Source: Chlorops oryzae | Lineage: Eukaryota; Arthropoda; Insecta; Diptera; Chloropidae | DNA: 64,000 nucleotides | Assembly (NCBI GenBank): GCA_020466095.1 | Contig: CM035806.1 | Coordinates: 126,660,393-126,724,392, forward strand | Direction: 5' to 3' | In this document: one piece after another, positions 10,627 through 22,462 of the stretch | Layout of the letters: every line of letters begins with the position of its first letter | Position numbering within the stretch: position 1 is the first letter of the stretch | The notes under the pieces: generated by a model | Seen by the model: the letters and a program-made list of their open reading frames with translations, nothing else | What the model was told of the DNA's origin: nothing | Databases searched by the model: none | Made by a program: the position numbers and the translations under genes

Positions 10627-11856
10627 TAATTTCATTTTGAAAGAATGTCTTTCTTTTTATGGATTGTGCCAATTTATTTGAATTAATGTAGTTTCTAATT
10701 CTAACTCTTTGCAACTAGTTAAAGCATCTCTTTAAAAATTGCTCATAAATAAAAAAAAAAAAATTTAAGGGTTAGCAATCACATTATTTGTCCTATCAAT
10801 TATCAAGATATGCGAGGTGATACATAAGTGCAGTTAGGTGATTTGTGCGTTCTTACCCACATGATATTGTGATTCTTTAATGTTTGAAAGCAATCATCAA
10901 TTTTTTTTTTGATGGTGATTATACTCGTGTATCTAGGCAATTCAATATCCATACATTCTGTAAACATTTTCATTTTTTCATTAAGTGAGATCTATCCGAC
11001 CAAAGATCCTCATGCCACCAATGAATGAATTGATTTCAATAAGATTTAAAGTTGCCTCATATCCAGAGAATCCCGTATAACAGAAAAAATTTCAAAGATG
11101 ACAGCACAAAAAACAAGTAAGGGTGTTATAGTCAGGCGAGCCTGACAATAGAATACCCGACACAGACACACATCTTCAAATAATTTTTAATATCAGCAGT
11201 TGTTTAAGGCCATAGGGGCCCCATATACCGACTTTTGTTTAATTTCTTTACGAAAACCACCCGTTTGCCACGCCCACTTTTCCAATTTTTCGGAATTCTA
11301 ATCGGAGGCTTAAATATACGCGCAAATTCTAAGTTTCATTGAAATATTTGGAAAAAGTCAGATTTTGGGGCAGTTTTGAGATTTTGGTGACAGACCCTAG
11401 TACTGGAGGTACCCTTAATAATGGACCGACCAAGAAAATTTTTAGGCAAGATGTTTATGGCTACAAAGGAAGTATAAGTGCCAATTTTCAAGTCCCATAG
11501 GCGTTTCGGGAGCAGGAGACAATTTTCGAAAAACGCCCTTCTGCCACGCCCATTTTTATAATTTTTGTAAATCACATTAATTGGCCTAAAATATGTTCAA
11601 ATGCGAAATTTTATCAAAATATCTTGTAAAACATCGGTTTTAGACGGACAGACAGACAGATAGACGGACAGACAGACAGACAGGCGGACATGTCTAAATC
11701 GAATCTCCTGGTGACGCCGATCATTTCTATATATATTTTGTATGGTCTATCTCGACTGGTTCTGGGTGTTACATACAGCCACACAAACGCAATATACCCT
11801 CGACACAGTGTGTCGGGTATAAAAAGGGTCCTTTAACCCTTCAACGCATAAGGGAC
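10627..11856 (+). repeat. Left arm of 7.4-kb inverted-repeat segment
   Basis: This arm pairs in inverse with 17535-18066. Landmarks are CTTTCTTTTTATGGATTGTG, GTGATACATAAGTGCAGTTA and ATGCCACCAATGAATGAATT, all found inverted in the right arm. An INE-1-like element (11112-11820) splits this arm. The inner end carries TTAACCCTTCAACGCATAAG, mirrored at 17535-17565. Without the insertion the arm is about 0.52 kb. The spacer (11857-17534) has no coding frame of note. Confidence 0.7.
11112..11820 (+). mobile_element. INE-1/DINE-1-like Helentron, copy A
   Basis: It starts AACAAGTAAGGGTGTTATAG, followed by the hairpin GTCAGGCGAGCCTGAC. It ends in a palindromic ACCCTCGACACAGTGTGTCG near the terminus. 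It contains a GACAGACA-type microsatellite (about 11644-11695), CACGCCCAC words and GACATGTCTAAATCGAATCT. These are the hallmarks of the non-autonomous Helitron-like INE-1/DINE-1 group of flies. No coding capacity. Confidence 0.72.
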
Positions 11857-11877
11857 ATATTTATCTTAATCGATTTA

Positions 11878-12003
11878 GGGCCGTTTGCTACCTTTCCGAT
11901 TAAATTTTTTCGTTCCGAAAAACAAAAAATTTGTATGAAAATTCTGACATTTTGAGAGGATATCGTAACGATAAGCTTTAACCGGAACAATAGCAAATGG
12001 GCC
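11878..12003. mobile_element. Harbinger-like MITE, copy 1
   Basis: A 126-bp element with ends GGGCCGTTTGCTACC and AATAGCAAATGGGCC, flanked by TTA on both sides (11875-11877, 12004-12006). A 3-bp TWA duplication is typical of PIF/Harbinger. A closely similar copy is at 23224-23350. Confidence 0.75.
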
Positions 12004-12006
12004 TTA

Positions 12007-13189
12007 TACTTATGTACTACTCATTTACAACGTTCCTAGGAATGTTATTCGGTCCCTTGCCATATTATTAGATCCATGCTCAAAAATGAAGTTTTCGTGA
12101 GTTATATATAACATGTCAGGAAAGATTCGATCGATAAACAATCGAAATTAGCAATCGATTACCAACCAAAACTATAAAAAATACCCGCGATATTTAACGA
12201 AGCCAAGTTCTACCAAAACATATACATACATGTGTACATATGTACATAAAAAGTTCATATAACAAGAAACATGAAAAAAGTCAATTTGCAGTATGAATAA
12301 TAATATGGCACAGGACTGTACTTATATGGGGATCAGATCAGTTCGACCCAAATTTCTCTCTACGGGCCTGACTGAACGCACTTTGATATATTTTTTTTTT
12401 GCAATTTAATCCATCGAGCAAACAGGAGATTCCACATGGCGAACGGAGTTCCTTTTTCAAAAGTTCACAGAACAAATTGAGGCAGCGGATTTTCCCTTTC
12501 ATCAATCTCAAGTGGATGGCGCAATTATGAAGTCATTGCGTGCGCGCGCTCAACGGACACAATTTGTGTATGTACATATGTACAAACATATGTATATGGC
12601 ACCGACCGATGTGCATATACACCTAGAGATGATGCGAGAGATGCTCATAAGTATCTAAATTGTGTACAATTCATCGCACGCATGCTTTGAAATTTAGTAG
12701 CCATCGAAATGAATCTTTGAAGCTATTTAGCAATTTTCGAATGTAAACAAACAAATCGCTTCACGGAATGGAATGGAAGAGGAGGGCCGCACGAACACGG
12801 ACGTAATACGAAATGGAAAAACATTTCTTCACACTTCGCTGGCACTTGATGCAATCCCACTACCTTCAATGAACAGATTCAATAATTTGAATGAGCGCAA
12901 CTTGACTTTCATTCGTAAACAAATCGAAGCCGAAGTAGAAGTCGCCATCGAAATGAGGTCAAAAAAGTTAGTCCCTTTCAACCACACATCGTATGCAGAT
13001 ATTTATACATATTTATTCAATTTGTTTGAACAGAAATAAGGGATTTTTGTGTAAATATATACTTAAAAATGTGTCCGTTTTTTGTACATTTTTTTCCAAA
13101 TTAGCGTACAGCAAAATAAAATTTTTTTCACATTTGTCCGTTTTTTTTTGCAGAAGGGAGATGGTAACGTTATGCATACCGGATCCAAA
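12007..13189. other. Intergenic, nothing recognised
   Basis: AT-rich sequence with palindromic TGTACATA words near 12225-12250 and 12560-12590. An 88-codon frame at 12773-13039 has no recognisable features. Confidence 0.4.
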
Positions 13190-13486
13190 TATTTTCGAAA
13201 ATTTTTGAAAATCTATTTTTAACACCTTTTGTTTGCCTCAGCTAGGGATCGAACCCGCGATCTTCGGATTCTGAGTCGAGCACTCATCATCTACGCCACT
13301 TCATGCTAATGCTGAACTGACGCAAAAACCTTATTTAAATTTCAGTAGCCAATGAGAGTCAAGCACATGAAAAGCATCCCTCCACGATGACAGGTCCTCC
13401 AAGATCTCATGCATGACATTGTCACCTATATGTCATCGATGACATCACTGGTGACTTTGTCATGCAGGAGATAATTTTCCGCTGGG
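13190..13486 (-). mobile_element. Truncated CCCAGC-family MITE with tRNA-like boxes
   Basis: An inverse partial copy of 7852-8422, covering its left half and ending GCTGGG at 13486. The inverse B box GGGATCGAACC (13245-13255) and A box CATCTACGCCA (13288-13298) match those of the first copy. It lies inside the 10627-18066 inverted-repeat segment. Confidence 0.68.
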
Positions 13487-15028
13487 TTTGTACTTACTGC
13501 AATAACACTTAATCTAGGTATGAGCTGGTCATACGACATACATTATTCCCTGGATATAAGCACGATCAACCAAAGCCCATTGAGGAATGCTAATACAACA
13601 GCAGCGGGAAATTCGTACATCCGGCATGTAGGTACATATATATGTTTACCGGAAAAACCTTTTTAAAAAAATTAATAAAAAAAACTTTGCATTTAATCAT
13701 GACCTTTAAGCAACTTTGGAATGGCAATTTAATTTCATCGTAAATTTGTTGCAAAATTCCCTCTCTTTTTTATTTATTTATTAAAATCTTCTTTTTTTTT
13801 TTTTTGTTTGAGGAAGTTCTTTTGCGGTCGCGCACGCGCTCTCACTAAATGAAGACGACCTCGACGTAACCTAAAAAAAAAGTCTTCAATGAGAAAAATG
13901 CAAAATTCAACTTAAACCACCACACGAAGAAGTGAGTCCAGTCGTAAGAGATCGTTGAAAATCTTTTTTTATTATTTTTTTCTTTTTCTTGGACTTAAGT
14001 GAATGAACGACCGACCAATCGAGCGAGCGGGCAACCGACCGACCGACCGTCCGACCGTCCAACTAACCATGCCATCGGGCCGATGGGATAGTAATTCCTC
14101 ATTGAACTTTTTTATTTTGGCCTATTAAGGAAATAAACTTGTCACCTGTCATGTACACGATGTTAGTAAGTTGGTGCTGCGGCGAGGTGAAGTTATTAAG
14201 CTGCATATCAAAACGGAAAAAGAAAAAAAAAATTAAAGAAAAAAACAGAAACCAATAAGAAGAAGCAAAGAGGTGAGCAAATGTGCACGTTGTAAAGGCA
14301 GCAGGGGTGCGCTGATTAAGCACTTGAAATGCATTACTCCTGAAGAGAAGCAATATTTGAGGTTAATGGATGGGTTATCGTTCGGTAAGATTTCTTTTAA
14401 GACGACTCATCGCGATGCTAAAGAATCCATATTTTTAAGAGAAAACCCATTCCTTCAACCAACCAACCATTCATCCACCCATCCCACGTCCAGTGATGAC
14501 ACCGATAAATCGGCTCTTCCATAATGATATGGACCTTTTACTTTGAAGGTGATGTTAATAACATTGGGTGGGAAAAGGGAAAAAAATAAAATACCTACTA
14601 CTTTCGTCCAATGAAACGTGTTGAAGGCAAACTATCGGAAAGTGTCCATAAAAGATTTTCCATTCCACTATCATCTAAATGACGTAAGTACTGATTTACG
14701 CAAAGGAAAAGATTGCTGCTCGTCGGTATTTCCTCCTTACATTTTATAAAATAATAAGTTTTGAAAAAAAGCCTCAAACAAATAACAATAATGATCGAGT
14801 TCGAATAGCTAAAATATTCAGCAAATGCAAAGGGGTCGTTCACATATTACGTAACGCGGAAGGAGGGGGGGTTTAGGAAATTGTTACGAAACGTTACAAG
14901 GGGGAGGGACGGTTCCCTGCGTTTGTTACGTAACACGCTGAAATAAGAATAATAACACAGGCCTGCAGAATTGAAATTTGATTGTCCCCTTTTGAGTTGC
15001 AGTGGTGTTTCTATTAAATTTTTGTGTG
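13487..15028. other. Intergenic with GACC simple repeat
   Basis: No gene is seen. A GACC/GTCC-type simple repeat lies near 14009-14062. A G-rich stretch with TTACGTAACGCGGAAGG near 14850 and TTGTTACGTAACACG near 14923 looks like another mobile-element end, but I could not define its partner. Confidence 0.4.
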
Positions 15029-15036
15029 CTGAAAAA

Positions 15037-15769
15037 TAGGGATGTGCCGGATATCCGGTAACTATCCGGTATCCGGCGTATCCGGCTGGTTTTTAGATAT
15101 CCGGCAAGCCCACCGGATATCACTACTATCCGGCCGGATACCGATACATACCGCAGACTTTGATTTGTCCATCTTTGAGTTTTGCTTTTTGTTGAACGTG
15201 CAAAATAAATCAGAACAGCTGATTATGGTAGAGCTCAAAAGTATATCGATTGCTGATATCGATGTTTTTAAATTTCTTTTAATAGATATTGATCGAAATA
15301 AATTAAGTCAAATTAACTTAAATTAAATCCTAACAAACTTAGTAGCTTATGGAAAAGGATAGACGGTCGTAGTATGAACTTCGATAATGCTTAAAATTGA
15401 AATACATGGATGTTAGTTAGATACTTACAATCAGATTGATGTTTTTTAATTTTAAGCATTATCCAAGTTTTTATTTGGTTATTATTTTTTGTGATAAATA
15501 ATTAATTTAGTTTAATGAAATTTAAAAGCATCGATAATATCAATGGTGGAATCGAATGTTTTCCAGCTCTACACTATACTAATGAATGGCGTTGCCAGAA
15601 AATCATTTATTTCGGACAACCTGTTCAATTGTGGCCAGCGAAAGTGCAATTTCATACAGAGAAAAAAAATTTCAAATATCCGGCCGGATACTATGTATCC
15701 GGCTACAAATTTTTTACCGGATATCCGATATCCGGTTATCCGGCAAATTCACTATCCGGCACATCCCTA
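15037..15769. mobile_element. hAT-like MITE rich in ATCCGG
   Basis: A 733-bp element with ends TAGGGATGTGCCGGATA and TATCCGGCACATCCCTA. A perfect 8-bp duplication CTGAAAAA flanks it (15029-15036, 15770-15777). The subterminal 120 bp at each end carry many CCGGATA words, which look like a transposase-binding cluster. Open frames within it are repeat sequence. Confidence 0.83.
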
Positions 15770-15777
15770 CTGAAAAA

Positions 15778-17534
15778 TTTAAAAATTTCCAAAAAAAAAA
15801 TCCATCACGTCAGAATTTCGAGAAAATCGCGTAAGAATTTTTTACGACCATTGCTTTTTTGAAACTAATTTTTCTCATAAGTACTTATATGGTTTAAAAT
15901 ATTTTAAAATTTTTAAATCTTTTATGTTCTTAAAACATCATTATTTAACATGACGTGAAAAAGATATTCCAAATCGTTAAATGAATGATGTAAAATGATG
16001 CTCATTGTCTAAAAATTGAAAAATTATGAAAGATTTTTTTTTTTTTTTTTGGAATTTGAATGAACATAGATCACCCGTTATCAGTACTCTTTCCAAAACT
16101 GATATCTTAAATTGTGGGCCAATCAATTGTGTGTACATATGTCAAATCTAAGAACTTCAGCACAAACGTTTTTCACGGTTTTTCTAAAACAACTCAATTC
16201 GGAGATTCGTATACATAACATAACACAAGTTGGATATGAAAAATTCACCTGTTTTTTCGTTTGAAAAAGAAAAAATTACTAGATTGATTTAAAAAATTTT
16301 ATATTTAATTTTATCAACTAGCGAAATTATTTGTTTTTTTAAAAAGGGGGGGTTATTTAAAAGGCCAAAAAAAATTTTACATTGTGACGTCCCAAACCGG
16401 GGGAACCTTAAATTTTAAATTTCTTGTTAAAGGGGAAAGGGGTACAAAATGCAAAATGCTTAGTATTATTATCGATCAACGTATAACAGTTAAATAAATA
16501 CTTTTGATTGTCAACAATTTAAATGACTTTAATAGGTATTTTAAATTTTCGTTATATGGGATTCCAGAATGGGCAACTTAAAAAATTGAAATTTTAAATT
16601 CTTTTTGGATTTGTCTATAGATATAATACAAAAAATTTTACGAATTTGTTTTAATTTGAGGTACTAAAATCCAATGAAAATAGGCTTGTTTTTGAATCAA
16701 TATTCGTCATACTAAATTTTTGCATATTTTCAAAAGTAGAAAGCTATGATTTGTTGAAAAACATTTTTTAATATAGTGAACAAAATATTCCATAATTTTG
16801 TTATTGTATGATGTTAAAATAGACGCTAATTTCATAAGCAAATTCGAAAAATTATGAACAATGTTGCTGTTTTAATTTGTATTTTATTACAAGCAATGTT
16901 AATGAACATACTGATACGTTTATCAATGACTCAAATGTTTAAGGAGCTAGATATCTTAAATGCGCACAGATACGATTATCGAATGAACAATATCTTCAGT
17001 TTCAGTTAAAAGAATTAATTCAATTTTGCGCTTACGATTGTTTATTCTGTAAACATCTTCAGACGTATAAGGCAACGATACCTTTTTCAGTTGTGATTAT
17101 GCATAAAACCCTTTCGGGCTCATTAGAACTTAACAGAGTCAACATTTTGTGTTTTGCAAAAAATTTTAAAAATATTATGTCAAAAGTGCTAAATATGTTT
17201 AAGATTTTGCTTTGAAATCTTCCTAATTCTCGATTTACACTCGAAAAAAATTATAGTTAACTTTTGCATCTTCATGGCATTAAAAAATTTGTTTAAATTT
17301 TCTTCAAATCTACATTTACTTTTGAGAAATTGGTGTGAGTAAAATTGCTCAAACAAAACTGTCGTTATTTCATGCTGAACGACCCACATGTTTAGAACTC
17401 TATATTCAAATAGACTTTGTCGAAATTGTGTCCACTAATTCGAATTAGAGGTATCATATTGAGGAACATGAACTTAAACATTCACCTATTTTCGCTGCGT
17501 TCCGTATCCCATATGTAATATTTGTAATAAAATT
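15778..17534. other. AT-rich spacer, no gene
   Basis: Very AT-rich, no supported coding or RNA feature. It forms the right part of the spacer between the inverted arms 10627-11856 and 17535-18066. Confidence 0.45.
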
Positions 17535-18066
17535 TGTCCCTTATGCGTTAAAGTGTTAAATGACCCTTTTGTTTAGTTAGCTAGTCACTTTAAACGATTA
17601 TTTTCATGTTATAACGGGATCTCTGGATATGAGGCAACTTTAAATCTTATTGAAATCAATTCATTCATTGGTGGCATGAGGATCTTTGGTCGGATAGATC
17701 TCAGCTTAATGAAAACAATGAAATGTTTACAGAATGTATGGATATTGAATTGCCTAGATACTACGAGTATAATCACCATCAAAAAACAAAATTGATGATT
17801 GCTTTCAAACATTAAAGAATCACAATATCATGTGGGTAAGAACGCACAAATCACCTAACTGCACTTATGTATCACCTCGCATATCTTGATAATTGATAGG
17901 ACAAATAATGTGATTGCTCACCCTTAAATTTTTTAATTTTTTTTATTTATGAGCATTTTTTAAAGAGATGCTTTAACTAGTTGCAAAGAGTCAGAAATAG
18001 AAACTACATAAATTCAAATAAATTGGCACAATCCATAAAAAGAAAGACATTCTTTCAAAATGAAAT
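17535..18066 (-). repeat. Right arm of 7.4-kb inverted-repeat segment
   Basis: About 530 bp, inverse of 10627-11856 without that arm's inserted INE-1-like element. It starts TGTCCCTTATGCGTTAAAGT and ends near CTTTCAAAATGAAATTAAT. Small indels between the arms show they have diverged. Confidence 0.7.
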
Positions 18067-18497
18067 TAATAAAAAAAAATGCCCCGAAAACCGTTCTTAA
18101 AGGATAAGGGATTGCTTTGAAGACTCACAATATCACCAGTTCGATGTTTTTAAGCTGGAAATTCTTATACCCGTAATTACTATGGGCACAGTTGAAATTG
18201 AATATCGAAATTCATCGCATAACTGAATCACACTTAATTTGCATGTATATATAAATATATTTTTTCTAGGAACTCATGTTCAATTCAACTCTCTCAACAG
18301 GTTTTTGCGTTATTCAATTAAGCGAGGACCACAGTTGTAACTTAAAATAATATCAAAAATATACAGTGGGTATTAAAAATTATAAGCTGTTACAGAAGCT
18401 CAGATATGGAAGCTCTTTCGATTGAATGGATTACAATATGCGATTCGACTTTTTGAGCCTTGTGAACTTGGCATCTAAGTTGAAGAAAAAAAATTTC
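18067..18497. other. Intergenic, nothing recognised
   Basis: AT-rich sequence with no supported feature. Confidence 0.4.
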
Positions 18498-19186
18498 TTT
18501 TATTTGCAATCGTTTTTACCAGTTTAGTACGCGATAGTACCATGTCTCGATTCGTTAGTACCGATGTTGCAAACATCCGTATCCGCGGAACTTCAAAAAA
18601 AAAAAATTTCTTTGCAACCGATTGTACCACGTTTCGTTTCGTTAGTACCCAGCGAATATTCACAGCCACTTTCGCAATTGCGGGACTACCCTATTAAGTA
18701 CGCTTTCGCACAAATTTCCAAATATTCATCTGCATATCGCACCCTTGCAACTAAATCGGCACAATTCAAAATTTCGCATTTCTCAGAAATCATGCAATCT
18801 CTCTTGAAACTAAGGAGAAATAAAGTTTTTTCTAAACTTATCATCTGCATCAGTCAATATAATCCTCGATTCTCAAGGTCGTGGGTTTCATACAGAAAAA
18901 TTCAATCGAACATAAATAATTTATTAAAAAAATTTTGAATTGTGCCGATTTATTAGCAAGGGTGCGATATGTCAAAAAACCGTATCCGAAGCATCTCTGG
19001 AGAAATTAACGTCCGGATTCAGGTACTAACGTCCGGATACAGGTACTAATGTCCACAATAATTTTATATATGGTCCGTGTTTGCGGATACGGATGCTGAT
19101 ATGGATGTTCGCAAAATTTCTGGTACCAAGGAAACGAAACATGGTACTATCTGGTACTAAACTGGTACAAACAATTGCAAATAAAA
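18498..19186. mobile_element. TIR element with GTTAGTACC motifs
   Basis: The ends TTTTATTTGCAATCG and the inverse near 19171-19186 extend into imperfect inverted repeats of about 70 bp containing ACCAGTTTAGTAC and TAGTACCATGT. Inside lies a smaller inverted-repeat element. I see no clear target duplication because copy B of the INE-1-like repeat abuts the right end. Confidence 0.55.
18733..18971. mobile_element. Nested small TIR element
   Basis: The ends are CATATCGCACCCTTGCAA and the inverse GCAAGGGTGCGATATG; the repeat continues through AAATCGGCACAATTCAAAAT, giving arms of about 40 bp. It sits inside 18498-19186. No target duplication is obvious. Confidence 0.6.
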
Positions 19187-19614
19187 ACAAGTAAGGGTGT
19201 TATAATCAGGCGAGCCTGACAATAGAATACCCGACACAGACACACATCTTCAAATAATTTCTAATATCAAGAGGTGTTTAAGGCCATTAGGGGCCCCATA
19301 TGCCGACTTTTGTAAAATTTCTTTATGAAAACCGCCCCTTTTCCACGCCCACTTTTCCATTGTTTGTGAAATTCTAATCGGAGGCTTAAATATACACTCA
19401 AATTCTAAGTTTAATTGAAATATTTCGAAAAAGTCCGATTTTTAGGCAGTTTTGGGATTTTTGTGACAGACCCTAGTACTGGAGGTATCCCTAAAAATGG
19501 TCCGATCGGGTCCACTCTCGATATAGAAAACTGTATACAGACAGACGGACACACGGACGGACGGACATGTCTAAATCGTATCTCCTGGTGACGCTGATCA
19601 TTTCCATATATATT
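19186..19614 (+). mobile_element. INE-1/DINE-1-like, copy B (truncated)
   Basis: It starts AACAAGTAAGGGTGTTATAA and follows copy A, including the GTCAGGCGAGCCTGAC-type hairpin and GACATGTCTAAATCG, but is internally shorter and lacks the terminal palindrome. Confidence 0.68.
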
Positions 19615-20582
19615 TTTATTATAGTATGAACACTAGGGTGATAACTTTTTTGAAAATATTTTTTTTTATGACTTTGTGTATGAACTTTTTTTCATCAAAT
19701 AACCTTAAACGTGGTGTTTAATGGAATCTTTAATAAAAGTTGATCGAATAATGATACAGAAAATTGTTTTTGAGAAAAAACCCTTAGATTCATCACCCTA
19801 ATGAACACGCCTTACAAATATTGGTTCACTCTAACCAGATGATAATAAAAGCCTCTCTAAATGCTATTGTCTACTTCGAATCACTTCGAATCTAAGCTAC
19901 CATTTCTGAGATTCATTTGCAATGGAGATACAAAATACAGAGATTAGTTAAAGTAAAATGATTTAATGAATTAAATTAAAATATAAATGTTAGTAGGAGC
20001 TTTTCAAAAATCCATCATATCCATATCCATATTCACATCAACATCCATAATGTCCATTGATGATTCTTTCCAATCAACAAAGCTCAGCTTCTTCATTTCA
20101 TTAACGTCCTTCAAATTTTTTATTGAATTTCGTTTTATTTTGTTCTTGCATTTCGTCCAATGGAAAACGTGTTCGAAACTGATCGAATTTGGAAATGAAC
20201 ATCCGTTCTAAAATAAAGCGTAGATGAAAAGCTGCTGCAAACATACAAAAATGTTAGTGAAGTTAGTAGAGTTAGTTCAATCATTATGATGTTGACGCTG
20301 CTGATGATGGCCAAGATAACAAAATAATACATATGTAGTACATATTATGTACTTATTATGAAATAGGTAAAGCAGAAACACATTGTATGAGAAGACAAGA
20401 GTCTCCTAACATAATAAATGTTCGTAGACGATACTCGCGAAATCACTTTTTATCAATGCTTCTTTTTCGCTTAAGCCTCAGTTCGGCTCCATATAAAAAA
20501 AAAAACTTCAGAAAATTCCTGTCAGAAATTTCATGCGGCATTTCTGAGGGCTGGCCTCAGTTCAGGGAAAAAAGTATCATAA
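19615..20582. other. Intergenic, nothing recognised
   Basis: AT-rich with no supported gene. The stretch 20460-20580 has TTCTGA/TCAGAA-type words similar to 22545-22680, perhaps an older repeat into which the mariner inserted. Confidence 0.4.
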
Positions 20583-20584
20583 TA

Positions 20585-21877
20585 ACAGGTTGGCTGATAA
20601 GTCCCCGGTCTGACACATAGATGGCGTCGCTAGTATTAAATGCATATTATTTTTATATAGTGGCAACCTTCAAATGCTTCGTGTCAAAATTTGACGTCTG
20701 TAAGTCAATTGGTTTGTGAGATAGAGCGTCTTTTGTGAAGCAACTTTTGTTATTGTGAAAAAAATGGAAAAAAAGGAATTTCGTGTTTTGATAAAATACT
20801 GTTTTCTGAAGGGAAAAAATACAGTGGAAGCAAAAACTTGGCTTGATAATGAGTTTCCGGACTCTGCTCCAGGAAAATCAACAATAATTGATTGGTATGC
20901 AAAATTCAAGCGTGGTGAAATGAGCACGGAGGACGGTGAACGCAGTGGACGCCCGAAAGAGGTGGTTACCGACGAAAACATCAAAAAAATTCAAAAAATG
21001 ATTTTGAATGACCGTAAAATGAAGTTGGTTGAGATAGCAGAGGCTTTAAAGATATCAAAGGAACGTGTTGGTCATATCATTCATCAATATTTGGATATGA
21101 AAAAGCTCTGTGCAAAATGGGTGCCGCGCGAGCTCACATTTGACCAAAAACAACAACGTGTTGATGATTCTGAGCGGTGTTTGCAGCTGTTAACTCGCAA
21201 TACACCCGAGTTTTTGCGTCGATATGTGACAATGGATGAAACATGGCTCTATCACTACACTCCTGAGTCCAATCGACAGTCGGCTGAGTGGACAGCGATC
21301 GGTGAACCGTCTCCGAAGCGTGGAAAGACTCAAAAGTCCGCTGGCAAAGTAATGGCCTCTGTTTTTTGGGATGGGCATGGAATAATTTTTATCGATTATC
21401 TTGAGAAGGGAAAAACCATCAACAGTGACTATTATATGTCGTTATTGGAGCGTTTGAAGGTCGAAATCGCGGCAAAACGGCCCCATATGAAGAAGAAAAA
21501 AGTGTTGTTCCACCAAGACAACGCACCGTGCCACAAGTCATTGAGAACGATGGCAAAAATTCATGAATTAGGCTTCGAATTGCTTCCCCACCCACCGTAT
21601 TCTCCAGATCTGGCCCCCAGCGACTTTTTCTTGTTCTCAGACCTCAAAAGGATGCTCGCAGGGAAAAAATTTCGCTGCAATGAAGAGGTGATCGCCGAAA
21701 CTGAGGCCTATTTTGAGGCAAAACCGAAGGAGTACTACCAAAATGGTATCAAAAAATTGGAAGGTCGTTATAATCGTTGTATCGCTCTTGAAGGGAACTA
21801 TGTTGAATAATAAAAACGAATTTTGACAAAAAAATGTGTTTTTCTTTGTTAGACCGGGGACTTATCAGCCAACCTGT
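20585..21877 (+). mobile_element. Complete irritans-type mariner (Himar-like)
   Basis: A 1293-bp element with perfect 27-bp terminal inverted repeats (20585-20611 and 21851-21877; ends ACAGGTTGGCTGATAAGTCC and inverse). TA duplications flank it at 20583-20584 and 21878-21879. The single open transposase frame (20764-21810) is uninterrupted. Perfect ends plus an open frame suggest recent insertion and possible activity. No other copy is in this window. Confidence 0.95.
20764..21810 (+). CDS. mariner transposase, irritans subfamily, intact
   Basis: The product is 348 residues, the full Himar-type length. It cuts and rejoins DNA at TA sites, recognising the 27-bp ends of its own element. I chose the ATG at 20764, which gives the conserved start MEKKEFRVLIKYC. 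The N-terminal helix-turn-helix region (about residues 1-115) is followed by the WVPREL linker motif (residues 119-124). The catalytic triad is of the mariner D,D34D type: D158 in VTMDETW, D252 in FHQDNAPCH and D287 in YSPDLAPSD. There is no stop, frameshift or intron. The sequence is strikingly close to the irritans mariner family first described in the horn fly; how close must be measured. Expression is not shown by the sequence. Confidence 0.95.
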   Translation: MEKKEFRVLIKYCFLKGKNTVEAKTWLDNEFPDSAPGKSTIIDWYAKFKRGEMSTEDGERSGRPKEVVTDENIKKIQKMILNDRKMKLVEIAEALKISKERVGHIIHQYLDMKKLCAKWVPRELTFDQKQQRVDDSERCLQLLTRNTPEFLRRYVTMDETWLYHYTPESNRQSAEWTAIGEPSPKRGKTQKSAGKVMASVFWDGHGIIFIDYLEKGKTINSDYYMSLLERLKVEIAAKRPHMKKKKVLFHQDNAPCHKSLRTMAKIHELGFELLPHPPYSPDLAPSDFFLFSDLKRMLAGKKFRCNEEVIAETEAYFEAKPKEYYQNGIKKLEGRYNRCIALEGNYVE

Positions 21878-21879
21878 TA

Positions 21880-22214
21880 TTTAAGCACTTTTTCACCGAA
21901 AAATGCACATTGAAGCCCAGGCTTTTCTAGCAGAAATAATTGAACCTCAATTATTTCTCTCAGAAATCTGACAGTTGATGTCAAAATAACATGGCGGGAA
22001 CCAAACGCAACACACACAATTCGGATAGCGCTTTGAAGCTTCTCGTTCTAAAGTTTCTCCAATCATCATTTTGAATTGGATTTTGAAAGGAGTTAGTCTT
22101 GCGAAAAGTAAGTTTGTATTTCACTGAAATTAGTATATTATAAACTCAAAAATGACGTTTAATAATACTTACAAATAATTTGCCATTTCGAAATTCAAAC
22201 TCAAATTGATTTTA
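21880..22214. other. Intergenic, nothing recognised
   Basis: No supported feature. A short hairpin word pair (AGAAATAATTGA and TCAATTATTTCT) lies near 21932-21958. Confidence 0.4.
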
Positions 22215-22222
22215 AATCAGCT

Positions 22223-22454
22223 CATGATACAAGAAAACAAGATAGCGCCACTTCAGTACCGCTATTTTGAGGCTCTCTCTGAGAGTCGAAAATTGAGTTT
22301 GTGACGTCACTGAGCGAGAAATTGTTGTTGTTTCCCATGCTATTCAAGAAAGTAAAAAGCCAGTTTAACATGGGAAACAACAACAACGAATCGCGATTTT
22401 GAGTTTGTGACGATTCCTCTCTCAAGTGGCGCTATCTTGTTTTCTTGTATCATG
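22223..22454. mobile_element. hAT-like MITE
   Basis: A 232-bp element whose first and last 31 bp are perfect inverses (ends CATGATACAAGAAAACAAG and inverse). A perfect 8-bp duplication AATCAGCT flanks it (22215-22222, 22455-22462). No coding content. Confidence 0.85.
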
Positions 22455-22462
22455 AATCAGCT

